From the NCBI GenBank assembly GCA_030704615.1, contig CM060732.1, positions 15,004,001 through 15,068,000 of the forward strand: a stretch of DNA of 64,000 nt, in the 5' to 3' direction. Source of the stretch: Takakia lepidozioides. Taxonomy: Eukaryota > Streptophyta > Takakiopsida > Takakiales > Takakiaceae. This document shows, one piece after another, positions 54,044 through 64,000 of the stretch. The stretch's first letter is position 1, and each line of letters starts with the position of its first letter. The notes beneath the pieces are model-generated. The model was not told where the DNA came from. It did no database searches and worked only from the letters and a program-made list of their open reading frames with translations. The position numbers were made by a program, and so were the translations under genes.

Positions 54044-55325
54044 ATGAGGATTGTGCCTCATCCAACACAACGAGTGCGATTGGTACGCCATGCCCATGAG
54101 GAGTTGGGACATTTTGGGGTGCGGCGCACTCATAGTTTGCTGCAAGGACAGTATTGGTGGCGGGGCATGCACACGGATGTGCAACAGTTAGTGGCAAGGT
54201 GCATGGTGTGTGATAGAGTGCGAGCTTCTTTCAATGCACCTACTCCACAATTGCATCCTTTATCCATTATGGGTTTGGGCTATCGTTGGAGTCTTGATTT
54301 TGCAAGCCCATTGCCACTAACGATTCGCCATAACAAGTATGTGTTGGTGATGGTGGAACATTTCTCCAAGTGGATTGAACTGGTGGCATTGCCTAACAAT
54401 GCAAGTGAGGGGGCTGCATTTGCATTCTTAGATCGAGTGCTTAGTCAATTTGGTGCTCCAGCCGAGGTACTCACGGACCAGGGGAGAGAGTTCTTGGTGT
54501 AAGCAAGCCTTGATAGATCACCGCACTACTTCTCGGGATCATCCTGAGGCTGATGGCCTGGCAGAGAGGGTTGTACAAACAGTCAAGCGAGGTTTGCGCA
54601 AGTATGGTTTGCAGAAGGGACACTTAGGAGATTGGGACCTTCAGCTACCTTGGTTGGCCATGGGCTACAGGTTTAACAAACAAGCATCACTTGCCTCGCT
54701 CTCGCCTTATTTCCTTCTCTTTGGCCGAAAGCCAGATTTGTCTGCATCTATTCACAGGGAGACTGCAATAGTTCTCAACCTTGATGATCCGGACGTGTGG
54801 ACACAAGCATGTGCCCAGCGGGCAGAGTTGTTCAAAAGAGTCATGCATATGGCTTTTGAGAACCTTGCTATTGCCCAACATCGAGACACATTGAGGTACG
54901 CCACTATACGTGGAGGGGGATATCGGCCAGGTATTCGGCGTTTCCACCTTGGGGACTATGTGTATCTGCAACAGACAGCGCCTACGACTTTGGATGTCAC
55001 AGCAGGGCGTGTGATTCTAAAGGTCCGGGAGGTGTTGCCTTCAGGAGTGTTGATTCTGGAGGGTCGAGATGGCATGGTATGGAAGGACCATGTGCGCAAT
55101 TGTGCGCCATGTCACCTTCCACATGCGGATGGGATGATAGATCCCAACCTTGCAGTGGTATTTGCAGGGTTGCGTTGCATGCTATGTGGGCATGCTGGTG
55201 GTGCCACGACCATGTTGGTGTGTGACAAATGCTCAAGGGGGTGGCACATGGGATGCTTGACACCGCCACTTGAGGAGGTTCCTAGTGGGGAATGGTTGTG
55301 TCCACGATGCCTTGGACATAGGTAG
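54044..55325 (+). pseudogene. Integrase with C-terminal PHD finger
   Basis: The zinc-binding H2C2 is intact: HAHEELGHFG and RCMVCDRV. The DDE core has D in WSLDFASPLP, D in VLTDQGREF and E in DGLAERVVQTVKRGL; a frameshift lies near 54500, just after the second Asp. RFHLGDYVYLQQTAPTTLDV and the SGVLILEGRDG segment make up the C-terminal DNA-binding part. The last 50 residues are a PHD finger with full C4HC3 spacing (CMLCGHAGGATTMLVCDKC, then GWHMGC and WLCPRC; 55176-55325). PHD fingers read histone H3 tails. Ty3 integrases usually have a chromodomain or nothing here. Confidence 0.9.
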
Positions 55326-55570
55326 TGGGCATGACAGTGGTGGAATTGACAAGTGATCCAAGGTCTAGCTGATGGGAGCTCAACGCCATGGATACTTAAG
55401 TGAATATCATGGATTGCAGGAAGGCGAGTAGCGATGGGGCTACTTTTGCACCCGGCCTCTTGATCTATTGACTTTAGATACTGGGACATGTGCGATTGAA
55501 GACCAAGCGATGATTTTATTGAGATGGATACTTGTCAGCTATCCGGTGTTAGAAGGACCTAATCACCAGC

Positions 55571-55580
55571 TAGGGGGGCG
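55571..55580 (+). promoter_or_regulatory. Candidate polypurine tract before B1
   Basis: TAGGGGGGCG precedes B1 (GATTGTGGCATAG). Its place suggests plus-strand DNA synthesis starts at B1, which would make B1-A2 the functional LTR and B2 an extra piece. Confidence 0.5.
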
Positions 55581-56124
55581 ATTGTGGCATAGCTTTCTAG
55601 GATTGTGTGCTTAGAATGTATGGTGGACAGCAATGTATGTTGTGGTGCGATGCTTAGGTACACGACAGCTGTCATGGTTTTAGTCATGATTAACTAGAAT
55701 TACCTATTTCTAGTTAACTAGGACATTTTGGATATTTATATTTGTATTTTGTGTGTTGGGACTTCATTTGGTCTCACATGCCAAGTGAGGTGTCAAACCT
55801 CACTTGGGACATGGGGATGGGTTTTCCCCTTGTGAGTGTTGAGGAGGGCTCATCTTTTTGTAGTTGAGCCTCCATGAGCCTCTCCCACCTCCATAGCTCT
55901 AGGTATTGAGAGGGAGTGTGGTGAGGGCTTTGTAGGGTGGATTCCTTTAGCAAAGGTGCCCTTGGCTTGACTTAGTTTATGTGATTGAGTGGATTCATGA
56001 GTAGAGTGTTGCCATTGTGTGTTCACTTCCATTATCGATTGTGGCATAGCTTTCTAGGATTGTGTGCTTAGAATGTATGGTGGACAGCGATGTATGTTGT
56101 GGCACGATGCTTAGGTGCACGACA
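55580..56124 (+). repeat. Terminal repeats B1 (55580-55667), A2 (55670-56036), B2 (56037-56124)
   Basis: B1 and B2 are both 88 bp from GATTGTGGCATAGC to CACGACA with few differences. A2 equals A1 in length (367 bp). GC separates B1 and A2. B2 ends exactly at the target repeat CATC. Confidence 0.92.
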
Positions 56125-56475
56125 CATCCCTCCATCTTCTGTTCATCCACCTTACATCCCTCGATTTGTCATCCATCTCCTGATTTTCATCCATGGGTAC
56201 ATGACCAACTTAAGTTGGTACATGAAGTTGGGTACATGATTCGTTTAAATTCACATGAATGATTATCCTCATCCATGGACATTCATCCGGTTGGAGAGAT
56301 TGATCGCCACCCTCGATCGGCTAACATCCAACGGTCCATATTTACCCTTGTGCTTAAGTTAAATTCCACGTCTGTGCTTTTTCGAGTTCGGGGAGAGGTT
56401 CCCGTGCTTGAAGTAGCGAGTTGTAGCGTTGTCTTGAGAGTCGTCTGCTGGTGAGATCCTCCAGCAATATTAGGC

Positions 56476-57424
56476 ATCCCTCTCATGGATTTCGCAGAGT
56501 TCATGGTGAAGTACAGTCCAAAGCCCTGCGGGTGTCTGTGCTTGGTCATCATAACGAGATCGCGTTCTAGCAGAGAGAGGTTGCTTCAGTTGGGGGCCGA
56601 GGGAGCTGATGGTAAGCGCGGTCGTGCCATCCTTCATATTATGGAGCAGGGCAGCTCGGTAGGCGGAGGAGGGACCGATATCGGGTTTGGGAGTGACATA
56701 TTTCATAGAATTAGGCAAAGCGTAGCTTAGAAGAATCACAAGAGAGAGGAAGTATAAGGCGTGATAACGACTATCCTTATCATGGCAACAACGCTACACA
56801 ACAACGCAACAAACACGGAGCATGCCCATGGCGGCTGCCACACCTAAAACTAGAAACAGGCTAAAACAGCGGTGACGCTAAGAGAAGGCTCTAAAAAACA
56901 AATAGAAAGATAAGAAAAAGTCGGAACCCTAGAGGACTAGTCATGACTAAAAGTAGCGAAAAAACAAGCGGGAGGGCGGAGCTCCGCCCCTCTCAGCACT
57001 CACGACCTCAAGGGAAGTTAAGCCAAAAATATTTGGAACCAACCTATAAGGTGACGACACTAGACCCATTTTCTGTCCTTGTATTTCCTGCCTTCTCCTG
57101 TAGTATGACTTGCCCCTGCGAGTCATGTTTTAGATATAGATGGTGCGTCTTTTATTTCCGGTGTAGGGTCCTCCGAATCTCAAAGATATTCAATCCTTTT
57201 CATTGCTATTTGCTCCGGCCGGGTTGAGCCGAGATCCTCTCTTAGAAAATAGAATTGCTATTCAAGCCGATGTCCTTTTTAGAAATAGCTAGAGTATGGT
57301 CCTCTGAGGTGCAGAATGTATCCAATCCTTTCCCGCTGATGTACGAGCATAGGCTCAAAGTATTTCTAGGACCGTAGTGGAATTAAAAACCAATCTGACA
57401 AATATCATATTTTCTTCCATCATC
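56476..57424. other. No recognisable gene
   Basis: Frames at 56485-56730 (+) and 56470-56739 (-) overlap each other and show no known motif. The rest is mixed sequence. Confidence 0.35.
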
Positions 57425-57680
57425 TAGGGGATTCAAACCCAGTCCGGTGGGGGAGAATGGATGGTTTTGAAATGTTTTTATCTGGAACTCAAACTCTCTC
57501 CGAAGAGGGAGAGAGGATGGTTTTACAAATTTATTATCTAGATTTCAGCTGAGGGAACTCAAACTCTCTCCGAAGAGGGAGAGGGGATGGTTTTACAAAT
57601 TTAATATCTGAATTTCTGCTCAGGGAACTCAAACTCTCTCTAAAGAGGGCGAGTGGATGGTTTTGAGACTTGGTGATCTG
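57425..57680. repeat. 70-bp tandem repeat, three to four copies
   Basis: GGAACTCAAACTCTCTCC starts at 57484, 57554 and 57624, each followed by AGAGGG.GAG..GATGGTTTT and an A/T-rich part; a diverged copy precedes them from 57425. Confidence 0.88.
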
Positions 57681-57949
57681 TTTTTTTTTCTTTGATAAAG
57701 AAGTCACACCAAAACAATGTACATTTGTACAGCCAACAAGTAGTGCCACTGTTAGATTTTCAGCTTAAAGTGTACAACCAAAGATTCTAGGTTCTTTCAC
57801 ACTCGGGATGAGTGTTCCCCATTGGTCGCCATATATGTCGATCAATTTTTCGGATCATAATTTAGAATAGCAATGTACATTAGTATATATTTTATGAAGT
57901 TTAGTACAAAATCATAGTAAGAAATCATAAATAAAATGGAATTCTAGCA

Positions 57950-58363
57950 ATGGCAGAGCCGGAGGACCAATCGAATGACAGCTCCTTGATTCCGAGATCG
58001 ACAGACCATGTGGCATTGGAGTGCATCACGCGGGTACCTCGCTCATAGTATTTGCCGTTGAAAGGTGTGTGTGAGAAATGGCAGAATGCCTTATCGATTG
58101 TCGATGACGAAGAGATCAAGGAGGAATGGGTTTACATGCTGGCTGGGCTTGCATACAATGAACAACCTCTCATAAGTGCACGGAAGTGGTGGGCGTTTGA
58201 TTCCGTTAATACGCGGTGGCGATGTCTGCCAGACTACCCTTTGGATTATACCTTTGAAGTTTCTGACAAGGAGTCGGCAATTACACGAACTCAGCCTTTG
58301 GTTTGTGGACAGTACTCTAGAGGCTTCATGGTATGGAGGTATGATCTAGAAATCAACGAATAG
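57950..58363 (+). pseudogene. F-box/kelch-type gene, copy 2
   Basis: The start at 57950 gives MAEPEDQSNDSSLIPRSTDH and VALECITRVPRS, an F-box start typical of plant F-box/kelch proteins, then TAG at 58046, then LPLKGVCEKWQNALS in the same frame. The frame goes on through WWAFDSVNTRWRCLPDYP and a kelch-like end (LVCGQYSRGFMVWRYDLEIN) to a TAG at 58361. At 137 codons it is far shorter than the usual 350-450 residues, so most kelch repeats are missing. Upstream 57843-57949 is shared with copy 1, suggesting a duplicated unit that included its promoter or 5' flank. Confidence 0.72.
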
Positions 58364-58974
58364 TCTTCAGCGCCAAGAATGATTCAGGATCGATGTCTTT
58401 TTAGATCAGCAAATACAGGAAAATTTAATGCCATTATTGCATGAAGTGGTTTCTTGGGGTATTCAAACTTGAAAGAGCTGTAAGAAGGGAATGTGGGAAT
58501 GTCTTTGGAGGGTCTCCTCTGCATGATATTCATCCTTGTGTTCCCTGCCTGTCTAGAATATCTGGACGAATTTTTTTTCATTACTGGAGTGTGAAAGGGT
58601 AGGATCAACATGGAACCCCCAGGCTTCCTTTCATCCAGTGTGCAAGGAATGTTCATAAGACCATATATGCCCGCCAAAAAAGACCACGACTCTGCCGAGT
58701 AAGAGACCTAACTATGTATCCCACTCCATTCGGGGAGTTTGGGAAGGTCGGAAAACCGGACACGGTGGGAACAGCCAATCGTGTGAGATCGCGGGAGGCT
58801 TGGAGAGGAAGGAAGTGGCTGGCTTGGAGAGTAAGGAAGTGGCTCGATTGGATGTAGACACCTGTACCCCTAGGCTAACATAGAAGTAGGAGGGTGGGCC
58901 CTCCTTCTACTTCTGGAGCTTTCCAGAAACGTGGCCCCCCCCTTCTAGAAGGCTCCACCACCGCCTTAAGAGAG
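58364..58974. other. 3' flank of the F-box copy; no further gene recognised
   Basis: The first about 60 bp recur at 42055-42092. A minus-strand frame (58677-58384) has no recognised domain. Confidence 0.35.
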
Positions 58975-58986
58975 TATATAAAGAGG

Positions 58987-59173
58987 TAAACAACCAACAT
59001 GTAGCCCAGTGGTAAGGGCATATACCCTCTTACGGTTGTGGGTTCAAACCACCCTGTTGGTTGTTACAAAAGTGTCCACCTTCCTACCGGAAGGCAGTAG
59101 CCCTTCTGGGTCAAGTGACACCATAAGTTACGCTTGCTTCGGCAACGCGTCCACCTTTTAAAAAAAAAAAAAA
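58987..59173 (+). mobile_element. SINE copy 4, intact with target duplication
   Basis: Box A TAGCCCAGTGG (59002-59012) and box B GGTTCAAACC (59041-59050) head a 187-bp unit ending in a poly-A run. The 12-bp repeat AGTATAAAGAGG at 58975-58986 and 59174-59185 is a clear target-site duplication. This is the best reference copy of the family in the window. Confidence 0.95.
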
Positions 59174-59385
59174 AGTATAAAGAGGGCAAGGGGTACACAT
59201 TTTACAAGGTTTCTTCTGCCTCCCTTTGGTGTGCTCTACAAGAAGGGCTCTCTTAGAAAATTAAAATTTGGAACCTGAACCATCTTCAATTAAGTAGAAG
59301 TGCTACTATCTACGAAACCGACTAAAACGACTAACCCACTAGTGATTACTGACTACAACTGTTAGTAACTTCAAAAGTGCACTTA

Positions 59386-62100
59386 GGCCCTAGCCGCACC
59401 AGCTTGCTATCGCCTGCTACGTATAGGGTAATGCCCTGAGTGGAGGGCATTACCCAGCGTAAAGAAATGCCAATTTAAAAATTAATAAAAATTAATAGCC
59501 AGTGCATTCTGCATTCCGGAATGCACTCGAGGGAGCTGATGGGGTGCATTCCGCTAGGTGGAATGCGCACCCCGATGAATTCTGCTTTTTAACTGCACGA
59601 TATATACAAACTATTTTTTGTGGCAATGCTTTACGCTAGTGTTGACAACTGCTATCCAGTGATTTCCGGCTGCACTGCCCTCCTCTAGGAATTTTAGTGC
59701 TAATTAATGTTATCTTCCCCTTTCTGGTTTAAGGCGAATTTAACGCCCCCCCCCCCCCCCCCCGCCCCCCCAATTCAATATATGAATCGAGACGTTTGTT
59801 TTGTTTTGTTTTGTTTTGTTTTGTAGCGTCCTTGAATCTCCCAAATCGCGGGGCCCCAGCCCCGGTACTTGGTGCCGTTGGAAAGCCCTCGATGAAGAGG
59901 GGTGCACCGGCTTGGTCTCTTGATTTTTGGATCCGCGGTGTGGGAGATGTGGAATTTCAAGTACTTTGGGTCGCTGGAAATTCGGGAAAATAGCAAAGTG
60001 GGCTTTCCTGGAGCAGTGATTGGCCCTTCACGTGGCAGATGTGGAATTTCAAGTACTTTTGGTCATTGGAAATTTGCGAAAAAATAGCAAAGTGGATATA
60101 TCAATATATGATGCCTCGACAGGGGAGATTGCAAAAATAGCAAAGTGGGCTTTGGGATCGCACTTGGACTTAGATGGCATTGGACACTGGAGGTCGCACT
60201 TGGGCCTCAACATGGTAGAAACACTTGGATACATAGGAGATTGCATTTGGGCAAGTAGATTTCAATTCTTTCCACATGGGCCAATGGCACGAGCTACCCT
60301 AGATCTCCCAAATTGCGGGGTCTCCAGATACATAGGGGATTGCACTTGGACTTAGATGACACTGGACGCTTGGGCCAACGGCATAGGCTACCCTAGAGGT
60401 TGTACTTGGGCCTCAACATAGGAGATGCTCTTGGATACATAGGGGATTGCACTTGGATTTAGATGACACTAGACACTTGGACCAACGGCACAGGCTATCC
60501 TAGAGGTCACACATGGGCCTCGTGCATAGGAGATTGCACTAGGGCTTAGATGACACTGGACACTTGGACACTTGGGCCAACGGCACAGGCTACCCTAGTC
60601 AATATATGAAGGAAGCCAGTTTGTTTTGTTTACGTTGAGATGTCCCAAACCGCAAGGCCCCAGCCCTGGTGACGAGGAGGGGTGCACGGGCTTGGTCTCA
60701 TGATTTTTGGACCTGCGGTGTGGGAGATGTGGAATTCCAAGTACTTTTGGTCGCTGGAAATTCACAAAAAATAGCAAAAATGGCAAAGTGGGCATTCTTG
60801 GACTATGGTTGGAGCCTCAACGGGAGAGATATCAAGGGAAAGGTCTCCGGTTCAAATCTGGTCGTAGGCTCTGTGAAAAAAAACTTAGATGACATTGGAC
60901 ACTTGGGCCAACGGCAAAGGCTACCCTAGAGGTTGCATTTGGGCCTCGACATAGGAGACGCACTTTGATACATAGGGGATTGCACTTGGACTTAGATGAC
61001 ACTGGACACTTGGCATAGGCTACCCTAGTCAATATATGAAGCGAGACGTTTGTTTTGTTTTGTTTTGTTTGTTTTGTCACGTTGAGATGTCCCAAACGGC
61101 AAGGCCCTAGCACTGGTGCTTGGTACCGTTGGAAAGCCCTCGACGAGGAGGGGTGCATGGGCTTGGTCTCATGATTTTTGGACCTGCAGTGTGGGAGATG
61201 TGGAATTTCAAGTACTTTGGGTTGCTGGAAATTCACGAAAATAACAAAGGGGGCATTCTTGGGACAATGGTTGGAGCCTCGACATGAGAGATATCAAGGG
61301 AAAGGTCTCTGGTTCAAATCTGGTCGTAGGCTCTATGGAGAAAAAATGATGAGATATGGCTAAAACGAATTTCAAGTACTTTTGGTTGCTGGACAATGAT
61401 TGGAGCCTCAACATGAGAGATATCAAGGGGAAGGTCTTTTGTTCAAATCAGGTCGTAGGTCCCGTGGAAAAAAATGATTAGATATGGCTTGCTTCATATA
61501 TTGATGCACTTGGACTTAGATGACATTGGACACTTGGGCATGTTTTCGCGCTTGCTTGTCTTCCACTACACGAGCATACTTGAGCCTTGCGCTCTTGAAC
61601 TCTTGCCCATCATGAGCATCTCCCACTGGGCACCGCAGACACCAGCCCAACATGGCATTGTTGCACTGCACCCCAATCCCTCGGATTTAGTGCTACGTAC
61701 ATGGTAGATTGGCAGAGCAACGTCAGAAGCTATCCTCAGTGCTCGGCTTTCCTTGCAGGCAGCCGCCTCTTCAACAAACACCCAACACAGATCTCTCTCT
61801 AAATTGCTCCCACATTCTCCAGGGACCAATTCCTCCTCAACAGCTTGTCTTGCATGCATTATCTGTTTCAGCCAAAGTCATCAATCCTACAAATCAACAC
61901 ACGACCTTATGCTTCGGCTATGGTGTGGAGGAAGGAGGCTAGCTAGGGACGAGTGTTTACAACTAACATTATGTTCTAACATGTGTTAACCTAAAATTTG
62001 TTGCGGCTGGGGTACTTTTAGCTGGAGCGACAGTTAGGAAAGCAGGCCGGTTAAGCCATTAGCAGGCATGCTACACTAGCAGCCTGGTGCGGCCGGGGCC
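59386..62100. mobile_element. Harbinger-like TIR element, 2.7 kb, repeat-filled
   Basis: Left end GGCCCTAGCCGCACCAG and inverted right end CTGGTGCGGCCGGGGCC match the ends of the 33222 MITE; flanks are TTA and TAA. About 150 bp at the right end are homologous to that MITE (ACTAACA.TATG, then TTAGCAGG). The interior carries tandem and dispersed repeats and no transposase. Confidence 0.7.
59740..61500. repeat. Complex tandem repeats inside the TIR element
   Basis: Blocks beginning with (TTTTG)n at about 59800, 60615 and 61045 are each followed by GGCCCCAGCCC or similar, GAGGGGTGCA, CTTGGTCTC and GATTTTTGGA, then GTGGGAGATGTGGAATT.CAAG. A second unit with CTTAGATGACACTGGACACT and GGGCCAACGGCA recurs from 60170 to 61030. 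GGTTCAAATC, a box-B-like motif, occurs near 60850, 61310 and 61440. Confidence 0.8.
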
Positions 62101-64000
62101 TAATAATGTTATCCCTATCATGGCCAACATGTCTTAGACCGGCGGAAGGAGATCTTGCATGAAACCTATTGCAAAGTGTTGTAAATGGTAATCTCCATAA
62201 GCCTCAACTTTGGGGAAACTTTGCAGTACTCCAGGTCTTCCAAGCTTCGATAGCCTTTGTGAGCACACCCCACATTCAAGATGTCAACCATAATACTTCA
62301 CAAATGCTTGAGGTTGCAAACTTAGTGAGGGTGACGAGTAAGAACACTGCACATGCTAACGTATATGATGTCCTGTTCGCATAGGTTTTGCACTGAGGTA
62401 TACTATGAATGCTCTGGATGGACTCTCCTCCATGTCTTGGTACTTGCAACCCATCCACATTCATTCCAGCAGTCCATCGCATCACTTGTACATCCCTCAC
62501 AAGGTCAAATCACGGGAACACTGTTCCAAAGCTACTATGCACGGAGTTTCAACATAGACATGATCTACCACTGGAGTCTGATTAGAAGTGCTGTGGTGTG
62601 TCGGATTGAGTGTTGGAGGTGTTCATCTTGATTGGTGGTCTGAATTGTGCAGGACAGACTACACTAGAGATCAGCTCATAAGTGAGCTGGCAAATGGAAC
62701 CAAGGTGTTGTTCTGGATGGGCCGACAATCCCGCTGCTCCACATTGCTTTAAGCACCAATGGCCTCCTGTCTCTATCAGGCTGCATCCTCAGGGCTCTGC
62801 AGCCGTGCCCCGAAGGAGTGCAGTTCGGACTTGGAAGCCAACCGAGTGTGCCCAACTGAGCGTGCCTGTAGCCCCCCACCCATTGCGATGCCAATGGGAG
62901 ACAATTTTCTAGGTTGGGGGATGCCAAAACGCATCAAAATTGAATAATGGTCTCATACAAAAGGAAGCCAATGCTATGGACAGCGACCCATCGTCACAAA
63001 AGTAGAGGGCACACCTCAGCACAAAAAATAAGAGGCGATAGAGCTGATGCTGCGGTAAGCATCCATTTCTCAGTGAAACATGATTCCTCTTCTACGAGCT
63101 CTAGTCCTACATCTTGCTTGCCTTCCGACTCCTCCTCATCGGTGTGCAGCGTTCTCAACGAGGCAGATAGTTTACCGGGGATCAATTCTTCAAAGTGCAA
63201 CCCAGATGATGGGCGGTAATGCAATGGATGATTTCTGACGAGGCCCCTAAGCGACAGCAAGGAGGAGCAGTTATGTGAAGAACTTGCAGCTGCAGCACGG
63301 GACAACGTACTTCTGCATCCCAGCGCAGCTGTTGCCTGTAAAGCCAATACGGCCATCTTGAGCACTTCTGCAATGCGGGGCAGTGCAGAGGTGTTTTGCA
63401 GGCTTCTGTGAGAGATCTAGAAACGAGCTATGGCGATGGAAAGCGTGGCTGGGCCGGGCCCAACACCATCATCCAGGCACTGGTCCTGGACAATACCATG
63501 ATACCTGCATCTCCATCGTCTTTCCAATCAGTACAGGAGCACACTCTACCTCTTCCACGCGTGGCGTCATTGCATTTGCAGCCGCGAAAGCCTATAGATC
63601 ATCATGTGCCAAATGTCCTTTGTGGAGTCTAGGTACTCGCAAAGAACGTGGGGACCCAGCTCGAGCCTCACAAACCTTGAGGCAAAGGAACCCACGAGAC
63701 CCAGTTACCGCAATTTTCTTGTAGTCTGCAGAGGGTGGGTAACCCCATACTATAATGCCGCTTGTAATGGCTATTTCCAATTTTGTTGTAGGATCCCCTG
63801 TATTCTAAAGAGGGCCCCAGTTCGGAGATGGAAACTTATCTGGCAGGGAAAGACAAAGCTGTGGTGGATTAAGAGGAACAAGGGGGAATTGGGTGTGGCA
63901 CATAAGCAGATCCTAGTGCTGGAACCACAAGCAACCATATTTTTCACCTGCTTTCTGTAGTTGAGGTTCAATCTTAGAGAAGTGCACTTGTAAGTTACCT
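62101..64000. other. No recognisable gene
   Basis: Many short frames (for example minus 63365-62994 and plus 63604-63960) overlap on opposite strands and contain no motif I recognise. It may hold exons of a gene whose other parts lie outside the window, but I cannot support any. Confidence 0.35.

Larger units (their letters stand above)
45089..56124 (+). mobile_element. Ty3-type retrotransposon with DNA methyltransferase and PHD finger
   Basis: Ends are TGTCATGG and CACGACA, with the 4-bp repeat CATC on both sides (45085-45088, 56125-56128); removing it joins the fold-back arm cleanly. Coding order is Gag with zinc knuckles, protease, C5 DNA methyltransferase, RT, RNase H, integrase, PHD finger. 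The terminal repeats are arranged A1 (45089-45455), B1 (55580-55667), A2 (55670-56036), B2 (56037-56124) instead of two equal LTRs. In-frame stops and frameshifts make it inactive; A1 and A2 are about 97% identical. Confidence 0.93.
42093..56475. mobile_element. Large fold-back element with arms of about 1.6 kb, split by a retrotransposon
   Basis: The left arm (42093-43667) is the reverse complement of the right arm, which is in two pieces: 43828-45088 and, after the retrotransposon, 56125-56475. The loop is 43668-43827. Matching landmarks are CCGTGTCCACATCATTGGGA near 43648 and its complement near 43830; the GGATGGATGAA-type repeats at 42340-42480 against 45000-45085 and 56125; and CAACTTAAGTTGGT near 42308 and 56207. 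Arms are about 95% alike by eye. No gene is visible in the arms; short ORFs occur in both orientations. Confidence 0.85.

Noticed and set aside
63604-63960. 118-codon plus-strand ORF near the window end
   Set aside because: No motif, and overlapping frames of similar length exist on the other strand; nothing supports coding.

Overview
This is a eukaryotic, gene-poor, transposon-packed nuclear window, almost certainly from a streptophyte (green plant lineage). Supporting signs are Ty3 chromoviruses, a TRIM with a tRNA-iMet primer site, tRNA-derived SINEs, a PLS-type PPR array, an F-box/kelch family and TTAGGG-rich tandem repeats. A Ty3-type element carrying a cytosine-5 DNA methyltransferase resembles elements reported from charophyte algae, so a Chara- or Klebsormidium-like alga is my best guess. 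That assignment is inference. There are no operons, no CRISPR and no convincing tRNA or rRNA gene. I see no clearly intact host gene; most coding regions are broken by stops and frameshifts.

Layout. 1-4.93 kb: a LINE (+) with AP endonuclease, reverse transcriptase, chromodomain, then a methyltransferase-like and a nuclease-like region. 5.3-9.3 kb: tandem duplication, SINE, fold-back element, a 17-unit array of palindromes, and a short series of exon/intron-like repeats. 10.1-16.1 kb: a complete chromovirus (-) with LTRs, 5-bp target duplication (GTGTC) and a predicted self-priming site, inserted into a SINE. 17.1-17.9 kb: a fold-back MITE and a 100-bp TTAGGG-bearing tandem repeat. 19.0-23.75 kb: Ty3 element A (-), itself interrupted by a SINE and a 1.2-kb TRIM. 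23.8-29.5 kb: a DNA-transposon-like unit (-) encoding a transposase-like protein (I believe the DUF7869 family) and studded with about 15 copies of the palindrome GCACGGGAGATCTCCCGTGC. 30.9-36 kb: Ty3 element B (-), related to A, between inverted LTR-like repeats and carrying a Harbinger-like MITE. 36.2-40 kb: an F-box/kelch pseudogene copy and a decayed PPR array. 40.2-41.9 kb: a second LINE-like remnant (-).

42.1-56.5 kb is the centrepiece: a fold-back element with about 1.6-kb arms, into whose right arm an 11-kb Ty3-type retrotransposon (45089-56124) has inserted. It encodes Gag with zinc knuckles, protease, a C5 DNA methyltransferase, RT, RNase H, integrase and a C-terminal PHD finger. 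Its ends form an A1-internal-B1-A2-B2 pattern (367-bp A, 88-bp B) rather than ordinary LTRs. 57.8-58.4 kb: a second F-box/kelch copy. 59.0 kb: an intact SINE. 59.4-62.1 kb: a larger Harbinger-like TIR element filled with tandem repeats. 62.1-64 kb: nothing recognisable.

The sequence reads as a nesting series rather than a set of cooperating host genes. The theme worth following is capture of chromatin functions by retroelements: chromodomains in the LINE and chromovirus, and a DNA methyltransferase plus PHD finger in the 45-56 kb element.
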